Position numbers and translations under genes: made by a program. The notes under the pieces were generated by a model that worked only from the letters and a program-made list of their open reading frames with translations, was not told the DNA's origin and ran no database searches. Positions 16,178-24,273 of a stretch of 64,000 bases of DNA are shown here, piece by piece. Source of the DNA: Paenibacillus eucommiae (GTDB taxonomy: Bacteria > Bacillota > Bacilli > Paenibacillales > NBRC-103111). The DNA lies in NCBI RefSeq assembly GCF_017874215.1, contig NZ_JAGGLB010000029.1:1-64000 (forward strand). Reading direction: 5' to 3'. Each line of letters opens with the position of its first letter. Position 1 is the stretch's first letter.

Positions 16178-17926
16178 ATGAATTCTACTATAGAGCTTGT
16201 CTTTATGATTGCTTCCGTGATGATGATCTGCATCATTTTTATCTCTGTATACGGGTTCAGAAAAGAACGCGGTGTAAGCTATCTGCTAGGTGTAATCATG
16301 TGCCGGATTGTTTACGCAAGCGGTGTCGTTCTGGAGAAAAGCAGCGATTTATTAATAGAGAAGCTGATATTTCGCAATATGTTTCAAACGGCGCTTAATT
16401 TAATGGTGCCTTTCTTTTTATTGTTCACACTAGAATTAATCGGGCGCGACAAGTTATTAAGGACACGATGGAAGATTATGCTTTTCTCGGGTTTCACGCT
16501 CTGGTCGCTGCTGATGTGGTTCGATGCAGATTTACATATGATCTATCGCACGATCGAGCTCTATGACGGTCATTTAGTCACGACAAGAACTGTCTATTCC
16601 ATTACGTTCTCTATAATTTGTTATTGTATTGTACTTATATGTTTTTATTTTCTAGTTCAGTATATACGGAATATTCGTAACGATCTGCGTAAGCCGGTGT
16701 TGTGGGTTTTGTTGCTTGCTTCATTTTCGTTTGTTTTTGAGATCGTTAAATTCGCGAGTCCCGGATGGTTGCCATGGCTGCTTCCGTTGACAGTGTACTG
16801 TGGATTTATCGGTATGGTAATGCTCGTGATTATACTGCGCTACAAATTTTTCTCTATCGTTCCTTTTGCCAGGAATATGGTGCTTGATACGCTTCAGGAA
16901 AGTATTCTAATTGCGAATGCTGCAGGACAAGTCATTGACAGCAATAAACAAGCCTCCCAGTGGTTCTCTAAGATGGGCTATGCCTCTGTTTCCGGCAGGA
17001 GTATTGCCGAGCTATTGGCGCTGTGGCCGCAATGGCATATGTTGTGTAAGTCTATGCAGCAGGGCAATGTAGAGATTGACATTTGGCTGGATGGAGAAAG
17101 ACGAAATTACAGTGTGAACGTATATCCGCTGCATACACAGCGTAAACAGAGGCAGGGCAGTATTTCTCTTATCTTCGATATTACGGAGAAAGAGCGGCAT
17201 CTGGAGCAGATTGTACAGCTCAACCAGTTGAAGGATCAACTGCTTACGATTGTGTCTCACGATATTCGTAGTCCTCTGGCGCTTCAGTTTCAACTTGTTG
17301 AATTGCTCGAGGAAGATAGAGACAGCTTCGGTGCGGAACATCGGGAGATTATTGAGAGGCTGGGTGACCAGACTCGTAACACACTCGGAATGACTACTAA
17401 TTTGTTAGAATGGTTTCGAATCCAGCGGGAAGATATGTCTCTTCGTCCACAAATACTGGAGTTGTCTGAGGTTGTGGAGGATTGTTGTCATCTACTGCGT
17501 ATTCAAAGCGAGAGCAAACAAATTATGGTGAGCAATAGAATTGCCTCAGGCACTCGTGTGTATGCCGACCGGGAAGCGCTTGGATTAATTATTCGTAATT
17601 TGTTATCCAACGCGATCAAATTTACCGGATTGTGCGGTTCAATCCAGGTGTATGCTCAGGTATCTGGAGACATGGTGATCGTTTCCGTCCGCGATAATGG
17701 GGTTGGAATGGAAGAGGAGCATGTTCGTCAGCTATTTGGTGAGAAGCAGCACAACTCATTGATGGGTACCATGGGAGAGAAGGGCACGGGACTTGGACTT
17801 CTCGTAAGCCAGCAGTTCGTACAACGAAGCGGCGGGAGTTTGTGGGTGGAAAGCAAGGCAGGGCAAGGAAGCGTATTTCACTTCACTATAAAAGGGGAGC
17901 ACAATGATGGAAATACTCATCGTTGA
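16178..17926 (+). CDS. Sensor histidine kinase, 7TM-PAS type
   Basis: A 582-residue membrane sensor kinase. Seven hydrophobic spans fill residues 1-225 (7TM histidine-kinase N-terminal region), followed by a PAS domain (about 240-335), HisKA with the phospho-acceptor in TIVSHDIRSPLALQ near 365, and a HATPase with NLLSNAIKFT (N box), VRDNGVGM (G1) and GEKGTGLGLLVSQQF (G2). AAAGGA lies 8 bases before the ATG. A response-regulator gene overlaps its 3' end by 23 bases but is disabled by a stop, a frameshift and truncation, so this kinase appears to have lost its cognate partner. The kinase itself shows no lesion. Confidence 0.92.
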   Translation: MNSTIELVFMIASVMMICIIFISVYGFRKERGVSYLLGVIMCRIVYASGVVLEKSSDLLIEKLIFRNMFQTALNLMVPFFLLFTLELIGRDKLLRTRWKIMLFSGFTLWSLLMWFDADLHMIYRTIELYDGHLVTTRTVYSITFSIICYCIVLICFYFLVQYIRNIRNDLRKPVLWVLLLASFSFVFEIVKFASPGWLPWLLPLTVYCGFIGMVMLVIILRYKFFSIVPFARNMVLDTLQESILIANAAGQVIDSNKQASQWFSKMGYASVSGRSIAELLALWPQWHMLCKSMQQGNVEIDIWLDGERRNYSVNVYPLHTQRKQRQGSISLIFDITEKERHLEQIVQLNQLKDQLLTIVSHDIRSPLALQFQLVELLEEDRDSFGAEHREIIERLGDQTRNTLGMTTNLLEWFRIQREDMSLRPQILELSEVVEDCCHLLRIQSESKQIMVSNRIASGTRVYADREALGLIIRNLLSNAIKFTGLCGSIQVYAQVSGDMVIVSVRDNGVGMEEEHVRQLFGEKQHNSLMGTMGEKGTGLGLLVSQQFVQRSGGSLWVESKAGQGSVFHFTIKGEHNDGNTHR

Positions 17927-18116
17927 CGATGAGGCTGCCATGCTGCTCGCTATGAAGCGGATGCAATAGACCATGGAAGGCGTGGAGCTGGTTGAAAGCT
18001 TCCGGAATGCGGCAGAGGTGCTAGATTTCGTCCAGATAGGGATGTGGATATCGCAATTCTGGACATCAAGATCGCTGATGATGACGGGTTAGAGCTGTCT
18101 CACCGCTTGCGTTTAA
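17904..18116 (+). pseudogene. Dead response regulator (receiver domain remnant)
   Basis: Starts normally: GGGGAG, then ATG at 17904 and MMEILIVDDEAAMLLAMKRM, the N-terminus of a CheY-like receiver with its acidic pair. An in-frame TAG stops it at 17967-17969. The reading then continues with receiver-like sequence, shifts frame near 18038, and gives DVDIAILDIKIADDDGLELS, which contains the phospho-acceptor Asp region. It ends where a copy of the terminator-like repeat begins (18116). The output domain is absent. Three independent lesions make a functional product very unlikely. Confidence 0.85.
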
Positions 18117-18205
18117 GGGCTGTGACAGGTTGCCGAGAGGTAATCTGCTCAGGGCCCTTTTTGGCTTTTCATTTCAACAGCCTGCAAACTATAAGTAGAA
18201 GCTTA
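18116..18205 (+). repeat. Terminator-like dispersed repeat, copy 5
   Basis: The core GGGCTGTGACAGGTT...AATCTGCTCAGGGCCC with TTTTT (18117-18162) plus the tail CAACAGCCTGCAAACTATAAG. It directly abuts the broken response regulator, so its boundary marks the deletion junction. Confidence 0.78.
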
Positions 18206-18319
18206 TTTTTCACCCAGTTAACTAAAATTAAAGAAAATAAATTATTTCTTTTTAGAGAAAATTTAGGATATTATCAATTTAGAAAAGCATATCAACAAAA
18301 TAGGGGGACGATCATAGCT

Positions 18320-18760
18320 ATGGTTATTGTTAGGAAGGCAAATGAAAACGACGTCTTAATAGTGGCGATGCTTTCTGAATTATGGGCTTCTGAACGTATC
18401 ACCTACGGTTTGGGGGCTAATACGAAAGAACTTTTGAGGAACTATATTGGAGATTACTTCTGGGTGACAGAAATCAACTCAGAAGTTGTGGGATATATAA
18501 CTGGAAGCGTTCACGAAAGCGACGGGTTGGCAGTCATCGAAGAGGGTGAAAGGTACCTTGAAGTCGATGAGGTGTACGTTCATCCAGAATATCGTAGTGA
18601 AAATATTGGTCATATGATGGTAGATAAGCTTCTTCAAACAGCAGAAGGAAATGGCATCACTCGTTCTGTCGTTTATTCAGCGAGTAAGCAGTGGCAAAAA
18701 ATCGTTGGTTTTTATGAAAAACATGGTTTTAAAATGTGGTTCGTCCAAATGTACCGATAA
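18320..18760 (+). CDS. GNAT family N-acetyltransferase
   Basis: A 146-residue GNAT. Motifs: VRKANENDV at the N-terminus, VDEVYVHPEYRSENIGHMMVD (acetyl-CoA loop, here ENIGHM rather than the usual GxGxG/A), and a C-terminal IVGFYEKHGFK. Its start is taken at 18320 with GGGGGA upstream; the frame continues back to 18044 only through the response-regulator remnant and the repeat. A VOC gene starts 24 bases downstream and the two probably share a transcript. Confidence 0.85.
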   Translation: MVIVRKANENDVLIVAMLSELWASERITYGLGANTKELLRNYIGDYFWVTEINSEVVGYITGSVHESDGLAVIEEGERYLEVDEVYVHPEYRSENIGHMMVDKLLQTAEGNGITRSVVYSASKQWQKIVGFYEKHGFKMWFVQMYR

Positions 18761-18784
18761 CAGATGAAAAAGGAGAGTTTAAAC

Positions 18785-19159
18785 ATGTCAGAATCCAAAT
18801 CGTTTCTTGAAGAGATTCATTATTTTCGTATTCCGGTAACAGATCTGGAGGGTTCCATCCACTGGTACGCAAATGTTCTACGACTCACTTTACGTAGGCA
18901 GACTGAGGGACGTGCTGTTTTTGCCGTTGGAGAGGGGCCTCTGCTTGTGATCGTAAAGGCGGATGCGGACTCGCGAGGTCATTTTCTCATCAATGGAACA
19001 CCTGAGTTCTCAGTCGGATTTACCTGTCCGGATATCCATGATTTCCGGGATTATCTAAGAGAGGAAGGCGTTCAAGTAGATGCTATGCAGGAGGAAGGCG
19101 GGCATTATTACTTCCACTTCTACGATCCGTCTGGTAATAAACTGCAGGCACACTGGTGA
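18785..19159 (+). CDS. VOC family protein
   Basis: A 124-residue VOC protein with paired modules: YFRIPVTDLEGSIHWYANVL in the first and YYFHFYDPSGNKLQAHW in the second. AAAAAGGAG before the ATG at 18785 supports this start over the ATG at 18764. It follows the GNAT gene by 24 bases and precedes the sigma-VOC fusion by about 100 bases. Ligand unknown. Confidence 0.86.
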   Translation: MSESKSFLEEIHYFRIPVTDLEGSIHWYANVLRLTLRRQTEGRAVFAVGEGPLLVIVKADADSRGHFLINGTPEFSVGFTCPDIHDFRDYLREEGVQVDAMQEEGGHYYFHFYDPSGNKLQAHW

Positions 19160-19256
19160 GATGTAAAACCATCATAGAAAAATTTTTTAACGAAGTTGAC
19201 CGATTTTCTCTATGATGTACGTCATTTAATATGAAAGATTGCAATGAGGTGAACTT

Positions 19257-20231
19257 ATGCCCTTCGACGAACAGGAAATCGTTCTTTCAGCAAGCCGAGG
19301 TGATGTAGATGCTTTCAGGCGTTTAATCAGCAAGTATGCAAATGCCGTCTATGCAGTTGCTCTCAATAGGCTAGGTCAAGGAAGCGATGCTGAAGACGTA
19401 GCACAAGAGGTCTTCATCAAAGCGTGGTACAACTTAATAAGGCTGGAGCAACCAGGTAAATTCGGTAGCTGGCTAATGGCAATTGCCCGCAATACTGCGG
19501 AGGATTGGTGGAGAAAGCATGGTAGACAAAGGGAAGAGCAGCTGGAGGAGGAGCTCTTTCTTGCAAAACAATCAACTGAGGAAGAAGTACTCCAGAGGGA
19601 GCATGTTCGGGCGGTAAGAATGGCTTTAAAACAATTGGACGAGAAGTATCGTATCGTTGCGATCATGTACTTTATTAGCGGTTTTACCGTTAGAGAAATA
19701 GCGGAGTTCCTTCAAGTCACAGTAAGTGCAACGGAAAGCCGGCTCAGAAGGGCCAAAGATAAATTAAAAAAGGAGTTGTTCGAGTTGGCGGAGCAGACAA
19801 TGAGTAAGCAAAAGTTGGGCGAGACATTTGAGGATCATGTAGTTAAGAGAATTGTCGGTATTTCATGTATCAATTTTCCGGTGAAAAATGTAGATGTTTC
19901 TGCTTGGTGGTATGTACAACATTTGGGATGTAAATTGGTTCGCGAGCCGATACGTTTCAAAGAAGGTGCCAATGCTATCATTCAATTAGGAGAAAACGGT
20001 CCCAATGTGTTCTTGCTGGAAGAAACAGAGAGAACACCTTTGCACTTTACCCGAAATGGAGTTCCGGCGTCGCTTTTTGAATTAAAAACAAACGATATTG
20101 AATCTTTTTATGCACAATTAAAAGAAGAAGGAGTGCAAGTAGGCGAGCGATACGATAATGTACCTTGTTCCAAATATTTTGATGTAATAGACCCAGACGG
20201 TAATACAATCACCATAGCAGAATGGTATTAG
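19257..20231 (+). CDS. ECF sigma factor fused to a VOC domain
   Basis: A 324-residue fusion. Residues 1-180 are an ECF sigma factor: region 2 with DAEDVAQEVFIKAWYNL, then region 4 with LDEKYRIVAIMYFISGFTVREIAEFL and the recognition helix SATESRLRRAKDKLK. Residues about 195-324 are a VOC domain (VGISCINFPVKNVDVSAWWY and FDVIDPDGNTITIAEWY). The joint region MSKQKLGETFEDHVVKRI is in frame with no internal ribosome site, so one polypeptide is expected. No anti-sigma gene is adjacent, and a ligand-binding VOC domain could control the sigma part. GAGGTG precedes the ATG. Confidence 0.88.
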   Translation: MPFDEQEIVLSASRGDVDAFRRLISKYANAVYAVALNRLGQGSDAEDVAQEVFIKAWYNLIRLEQPGKFGSWLMAIARNTAEDWWRKHGRQREEQLEEELFLAKQSTEEEVLQREHVRAVRMALKQLDEKYRIVAIMYFISGFTVREIAEFLQVTVSATESRLRRAKDKLKKELFELAEQTMSKQKLGETFEDHVVKRIVGISCINFPVKNVDVSAWWYVQHLGCKLVREPIRFKEGANAIIQLGENGPNVFLLEETERTPLHFTRNGVPASLFELKTNDIESFYAQLKEEGVQVGERYDNVPCSKYFDVIDPDGNTITIAEWY

Positions 20232-20257
20232 AACGGATGCTTAAGTGAAAATGGGGC

Positions 20258-20398
20258 TGCAAACGATTCACCCACAGCCTGCAAACAACATGTTGCAGCC
20301 TTTCCCAGTCTCAATTCACCTTCGAAAAAATCGTACAGCCCGCTGTACACAAAGAAGGCCGGCAGCCCTGCTCTTTCGAGTAGGCTTCCGGCCTTTCT
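20258..20398. terminator. Bidirectional terminator region between convergent genes
   Basis: A hairpin with arms AGAAGGCCGG and CCGGCCTTTCT (20353-20398) can end both the sigma-VOC transcript and the convergent anti-sigma operon. Before it, GGGCTGCAAACG...CCTGCAAACAACATGTTGCAGCC (20262-20307) shares the CCTGCAAAC tail and GTTGCAGCC arm of the terminator-like repeat family and may be a degenerate member. Confidence 0.65.
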
Positions 20399-20432
20399 GC
20401 AAATCCTGCAGTTTAGGAGTTAAAGTTGGTGC

Positions 20433-21410
20433 TTATCCCTTGACCATGTTTTCCACAATCTGCTTAAATTGATCCTCTGTCAGATGTACATTTCCTGAAG
20501 CTGTTATTTTATAGTGTGTATTCTGGGCTTCGTCATACCATATTGCCTCATACTTTTTATAGCCATGTATGATGCCGCTGGCGAATATGGTTTCTATGCC
20601 GCCTATATCCAGTGTTTTCTGTGTAAATTCAGATGTGTAGGAAACTTCCATGCCGATTATGTTTTTCATTGCCTGAATTCGAAGATTCATCAAGTCATCC
20701 TCATACTCGAGCGCCGATATCTCCGCTTCTGACCAGTTCACTTCTTCTACAAACAAGTCCTGATCCGGCTCTGCTAAGGCTCTTTGTTGAAACAACGTCA
20801 GCAGCCTGGCGTACTCTGCTGACGTTCGCTCGTCATGCTCATACGGGAGGAGAGGCATGACGCTGCCATACTGGAATTTAAAACCCGCGGGCAGGCTCGG
20901 CTCCTTAATTACGGGGGCGGAAGTACGTACTAAGAGCTCCTTAAAATCGTTGTAGGAAGAGGATATTCTCGTGTCATCGAGATACTGTATGTACGGGTTT
21001 GAACGGCCGTCTCTAACGTAATATGCCAATACTTCTCCCGGCTTAACCAGTGCTAGCACGCGATCTCTATAAGTTGGTTTGGACGTACCATCTTCCTTCT
21101 TGTACGGTATGTACCGCGTTTCAGAGTCTAGTACAACGGATTGAATTTTCACATCTCTCGCATGATTGCGAATTTGAATAAATTCACTCGCGGCATATGC
21201 CGATGCGGATACGAGCAGTACGATAAGCAAAGCCGTTACAGATAGCGAAAATCGTCGGGCAGGCCCGCGGCTTCTCAGTCTTCCTCCTGCCTGCTTGGCT
21301 GCTATGCGGGTCATCACACGTTCTGTAATATCGATTTCGCTGAGCTGATGATCAGGTGCCGAGTGCTGCTTTAAACCTTCAAATTGACCGTTTGATTGTT
21401 CTCGTCCCAT
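20433..21410 (-). CDS. Anti-sigma-factor-like membrane protein
   Basis: A 325-residue single-span protein: cytoplasmic N-terminus of about 55 residues, a membrane segment FSLSVTALLIVLLVSASAYA, then an extracytoplasmic domain of about 240 residues resembling the DUF4367-type domains of Bacillales anti-sigma factors. It overlaps the ECF sigma gene by 40 bases, the usual sigma/anti-sigma arrangement, and presumably holds that sigma factor at the membrane. The start at 21410 is chosen for its GGGGGA site; an ATG at 21428 would add six residues. Confidence 0.8.
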   Translation of the reverse strand: MGREQSNGQFEGLKQHSAPDHQLSEIDITERVMTRIAAKQAGGRLRSRGPARRFSLSVTALLIVLLVSASAYAASEFIQIRNHARDVKIQSVVLDSETRYIPYKKEDGTSKPTYRDRVLALVKPGEVLAYYVRDGRSNPYIQYLDDTRISSSYNDFKELLVRTSAPVIKEPSLPAGFKFQYGSVMPLLPYEHDERTSAEYARLLTLFQQRALAEPDQDLFVEEVNWSEAEISALEYEDDLMNLRIQAMKNIIGMEVSYTSEFTQKTLDIGGIETIFASGIIHGYKKYEAIWYDEAQNTHYKITASGNVHLTEDQFKQIVENMVKG

Positions 21411-21937
21411 ATTTCTTCCCCCTGCCATTTTAGCATTGCTCGTCTAACCTTTTCCTTAATCCTGCTTACTCTCTTCTTGGCTGCTTCCGGCTTGCACCCC
21501 ATAATTTCACTCAACTCCTCATAAGTCCGTTCTTCAAAAATGCGAAGGATGAGTACGGATCGATCCTCAGGAGACAACGCAGTCAGCGCAAACATTAATG
21601 GTGGACTGAATAATCTCTTGTCCATTGCTTGTTCCGGACTTTCCGCCGCAGCTTCTGGTTTAAATAATCGGGGCAGCAGAAGAAGCTGGTATTTCCGCTT
21701 GCGCAGCAGGTTCAGACAATGACGATATGCAATTTTGTATAACCACGATGAGAAGCTAACCGTATGCTTATAATGCCGGATAGACTCGAATGCTTTAATG
21801 AAAATATCTTGGGCTGCATCTTCAGCGTCCTGCTGATTTCTGAGCAAACGCAAGCAATATCGGTAGATCGACTGCTGATACGTTTGAACGACAGCGACAT
21901 ATTCACTTGTGTGGCCATTCTGTACATGAACAATCAT
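21371..21937 (-). CDS. ECF RNA polymerase sigma factor
   Basis: A 188-residue group-4 sigma factor. Region 2 carries QQDAEDAAQDIFIKAFESI and FSSWLYKIAYRHCLNLLRKR; region 4 carries SPEDRSVLILRIFEERTYEELSEIM (quoted in part: EERTYEELSEIMGC) and KKRVSRIKEKVRRAM. It pairs with the overlapping downstream anti-sigma gene. The ribosome site is weak (only GAG near the ATG). It is transcribed divergently from the Fur-controlled siderophore lipoprotein gene, but no link in regulation is visible. The target promoter cannot be deduced. Confidence 0.92.
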   Translation of the reverse strand: MIVHVQNGHTSEYVAVVQTYQQSIYRYCLRLLRNQQDAEDAAQDIFIKAFESIRHYKHTVSFSSWLYKIAYRHCLNLLRKRKYQLLLLPRLFKPEAAAESPEQAMDKRLFSPPLMFALTALSPEDRSVLILRIFEERTYEELSEIMGCKPEAAKKRVSRIKEKVRRAMLKWQGEEIWDENNQTVNLKV

Positions 21938-22060
21938 TTGCTCTATTGTCTGATTTTTCGATTGAAGCGCCTCCCCTCATACATGCTGTCTCCTATTTAT
22001 ATAACACACGATAGCGGCCAAAAGGGACAATTGCCTGTACTTTTAAAACAATATATGTTC

Positions 22061-22094
22061 TTGACGCCTCTAAACAATAATGATAATCTTTATC
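22061..22094 (+). promoter_or_regulatory. Fur-controlled promoter
   Basis: TTGACG at 22061-22066, 17 bases, then TAATCT, overlapped by AATAATGATAATCTTTATC (22076-22094), which matches the 19-base Fur consensus at 17 positions. The geometry predicts iron repression of the lipoprotein gene at 22196. Confidence 0.78.
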
Positions 22095-22195
22095 AATAAA
22101 GATGGACTAAAAAAACTTTTATACCAACAATGCTGGAATAAAGGTAGTTTCTTTGCGTCCAAACGAAATTTTATCATTTACTGGGGGATATTATC

Positions 22196-23188
22196 TTGAA
22201 AAAAAGCTTACTGATTTTCATAAGTTTATTGCTGCTCACTCTATTACTTGCTGCATGCGGAAAAGGAGAAACGAAGCCCGAGCCAACGTCAAACAGTGAC
22301 AAGGACTCTAATGTTTCGCAAAATGAGAGTGCATCTAATGGAAACACGACCGAAACACGCAGCTATAAACATTTCTATGGAGAAACAAAAATACCGGCCA
22401 AGCCTGAAAAAGTCGTAACGTTGCAATATGTCAGCCAAATGCTGAGTGTCGGTTTGAAACCAATCGGTGCATCGAACTACTTGCTCGAGACAACGGATGA
22501 GGAATTCCAAGGCATTGAAGATGTTGGGAGTTCGGATAATGTAAATTTTGAAAAAATACTATCGTTACAGCCCGACTTGATCATTGCCGGAGACGTTGAG
22601 CAGGATGTCTATGACAAGTTGAGTAAAATTGCTCCGACCGTTGTTGTTCCCTGGATGGACTATGACGTGTTCGGTCACGTGCAAGTAATAGGCGACATTC
22701 TGAACCGCCAGGAGGAAGCCACAGCATGGAAGGCTGAATTCGATAAAAAGAATAAAGCGGCGAAAGATCAAATTATCGGTAAAATCGGGGAAGGTAAAAC
22801 ATTCGCTATTTATAGAGTGGACCCGAAAGAGTTCTACATCTATGGTGTACGCAACATGGGCTTTACCCTTTACAAAGCGCTTGGATTGACTCCGCCTCCT
22901 CTAGTTCAAAAGGAAATCGACAAGGATCCGAATTTATGGGCAATTCCGATTTCTTTAGAGCTGCTCCCGGATTACGACGCGGATTACGTATTCGTAACCT
23001 TATTTGAGGGAGAGGAAACGAGTGATCGTTTCGATGAGATTAAACAAAGCTCCTTATGGAAAAACCTTTCCGCCGTCAAGAACAATCATGTATACCAGAT
23101 TGATATGAATACTTGGTTAGGCTACACGCCGCATGATATTGATGTACAATTACAGGAAGCTTTGAAGCTATTGACACAAAACCCGTAG
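22196..23188 (+). CDS. Siderophore-binding lipoprotein 1 (ABC substrate-binding protein)
   Basis: A 330-residue lipoprotein of the iron-siderophore binding family (FhuD/FeuA type, class III fold). It has a signal peptide with lipobox LLAAC, a Ser/Asn-rich linker, then FYGETKIPAKPEKVVTL, the LQPDLIIAG strand, and a C-terminal lobe with NNHVYQID. TTG is the start, with GGGGGA upstream. An iron-Fur box overlaps its promoter. It is the first of four such lipoproteins in 7 kb, each distinct in sequence, and none has FecCD permease or ATPase genes nearby, so it must work with a transporter encoded elsewhere. An AraC-type regulator gene follows. Confidence 0.92.
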   Translation: MKKSLLIFISLLLLTLLLAACGKGETKPEPTSNSDKDSNVSQNESASNGNTTETRSYKHFYGETKIPAKPEKVVTLQYVSQMLSVGLKPIGASNYLLETTDEEFQGIEDVGSSDNVNFEKILSLQPDLIIAGDVEQDVYDKLSKIAPTVVVPWMDYDVFGHVQVIGDILNRQEEATAWKAEFDKKNKAAKDQIIGKIGEGKTFAIYRVDPKEFYIYGVRNMGFTLYKALGLTPPPLVQKEIDKDPNLWAIPISLELLPDYDADYVFVTLFEGEETSDRFDEIKQSSLWKNLSAVKNNHVYQIDMNTWLGYTPHDIDVQLQEALKLLTQNP

Positions 23189-23235
23189 CATAAGCACATA
23201 AGCTGTCATATTGGCCGTTAATCAAATATCTGCAA

Positions 23236-23287
23236 AATGAAAAGAACGCAACATCTGGTAATTCCAGCACAGTTGCGTCTCTTCATC
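23236..23287 (+). terminator. Hairpin after lipoprotein gene 1
   Basis: Arms GAAAAGAACGCAAC and GTTGCGTCTCTTC with a loop of about 20 bases, no long T run. It could slow or end transcription from the lipoprotein gene, or belong to the leader of the AraC gene that starts 45 bases later. Confidence 0.4.
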
Positions 23288-23331
23288 GTATTAGCAGCGG
23301 CGAAGGGTCCAGAAAGAAGGAGCGTGACGAT

Positions 23332-24153
23332 ATGGCTTTTCCTTATGAGGAATTGGCACAGCAATTTGCTGTGGTTCCAATAGACGTGTATGGCGTTTAC
23401 CGGAAAACATTGGAAGCGAATCTCATCTATGGCGGACATGTCAAGCAACCAACGACAAAATGTGCGATATTGATTGGTTTGAGCGGACAGGCCGACTTCC
23501 TGTTTAATGAAACGGACCGGTATAGGCTCGAACCGGGTAAAGTTCTTGTAGGCGGGGTGCATAAGCAGTTGGAAATTCATGTAAGCAGCAGTGGTTTTGA
23601 GTATGGTCTTGTTCATTTTTTACCAGTGTATGCTGAAAAGGATGCTGAACAGCGACTGACCGAAGTATCGATGCTTCATGCTGCACTTGATCCTGAAGTG
23701 CTGAGATTGCTTGAACGACTGCTGCATGCCTCGTCTTCACCTGACAGCATGGGGATGTTGGAGAAGAAAGCATTATTCTATCGGTTGCTGAACAAACTGC
23801 TCCTATCTGAGCGCCTTGGGCAAAACAAGGAAAGTTATTTGCTCATGGATGAGGCCATCTCGTACATTCAGACGCATCATATGGAAACTCTGACGTTGGA
23901 TATATTGGCCGAACGCTATAAAATGAAGGCCAAATACTTCTCTTATTTATTTCACAAATATGTAGGAATGGCCCCTATTGATTACTTGATTCAGTATCGG
24001 ATGAACCGGGCAGAGGAATTGCTCGTTACAGGACAATTCCCTGTATCTGTCGTGGCCAAGAGCGTAGGGTATCCTGATGCCTATTACTTCAGCAGGCTGT
24101 ATAAGAAGCATAAAGGATTGTCCCCTGGGAAGGTAAGTCTGCACCTGAGATGA
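23332..24153 (+). CDS. AraC family transcriptional regulator
   Basis: A 273-residue regulator: an N-terminal cupin-like ligand region (about 1-150) and the C-terminal double helix-turn-helix of the AraC/XylS family, with LTLDILAERYKMKAKYFSYLFHKYVG and VVAKSVGYPDAYYFSRLYKKHKGLSP (quoted in part: SVGYPDAYYFSRLYKKHKG). AAGGAG lies 9 bases before the ATG. It sits between siderophore lipoprotein genes 1 and 2. By analogy with Bacillus Btr, which senses a ferric siderophore, it probably activates nearby uptake genes; the ligand is unknown. Confidence 0.9.
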   Translation: MAFPYEELAQQFAVVPIDVYGVYRKTLEANLIYGGHVKQPTTKCAILIGLSGQADFLFNETDRYRLEPGKVLVGGVHKQLEIHVSSSGFEYGLVHFLPVYAEKDAEQRLTEVSMLHAALDPEVLRLLERLLHASSSPDSMGMLEKKALFYRLLNKLLLSERLGQNKESYLLMDEAISYIQTHHMETLTLDILAERYKMKAKYFSYLFHKYVGMAPIDYLIQYRMNRAEELLVTGQFPVSVVAKSVGYPDAYYFSRLYKKHKGLSPGKVSLHLR

Positions 24154-24221
24154 AATAGTCCATCTTAAGATCGGGAATATCTCCATTTTCATAAGGGGGA
24201 CGAGGTGATACGATTGTAATC

Positions 24222-24240
24222 GTTAATGATAAGCATTATC
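24222..24240. promoter_or_regulatory. Fur box
   Basis: GTTAATGATAAGCATTATC matches the 19-base Fur consensus at 17 positions and lies 34 bases before the lipoprotein 2 start. Confidence 0.8.
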
Positions 24241-24273
24241 AATTATAATCGGGAAAGAGAAAGGATACCTTAC

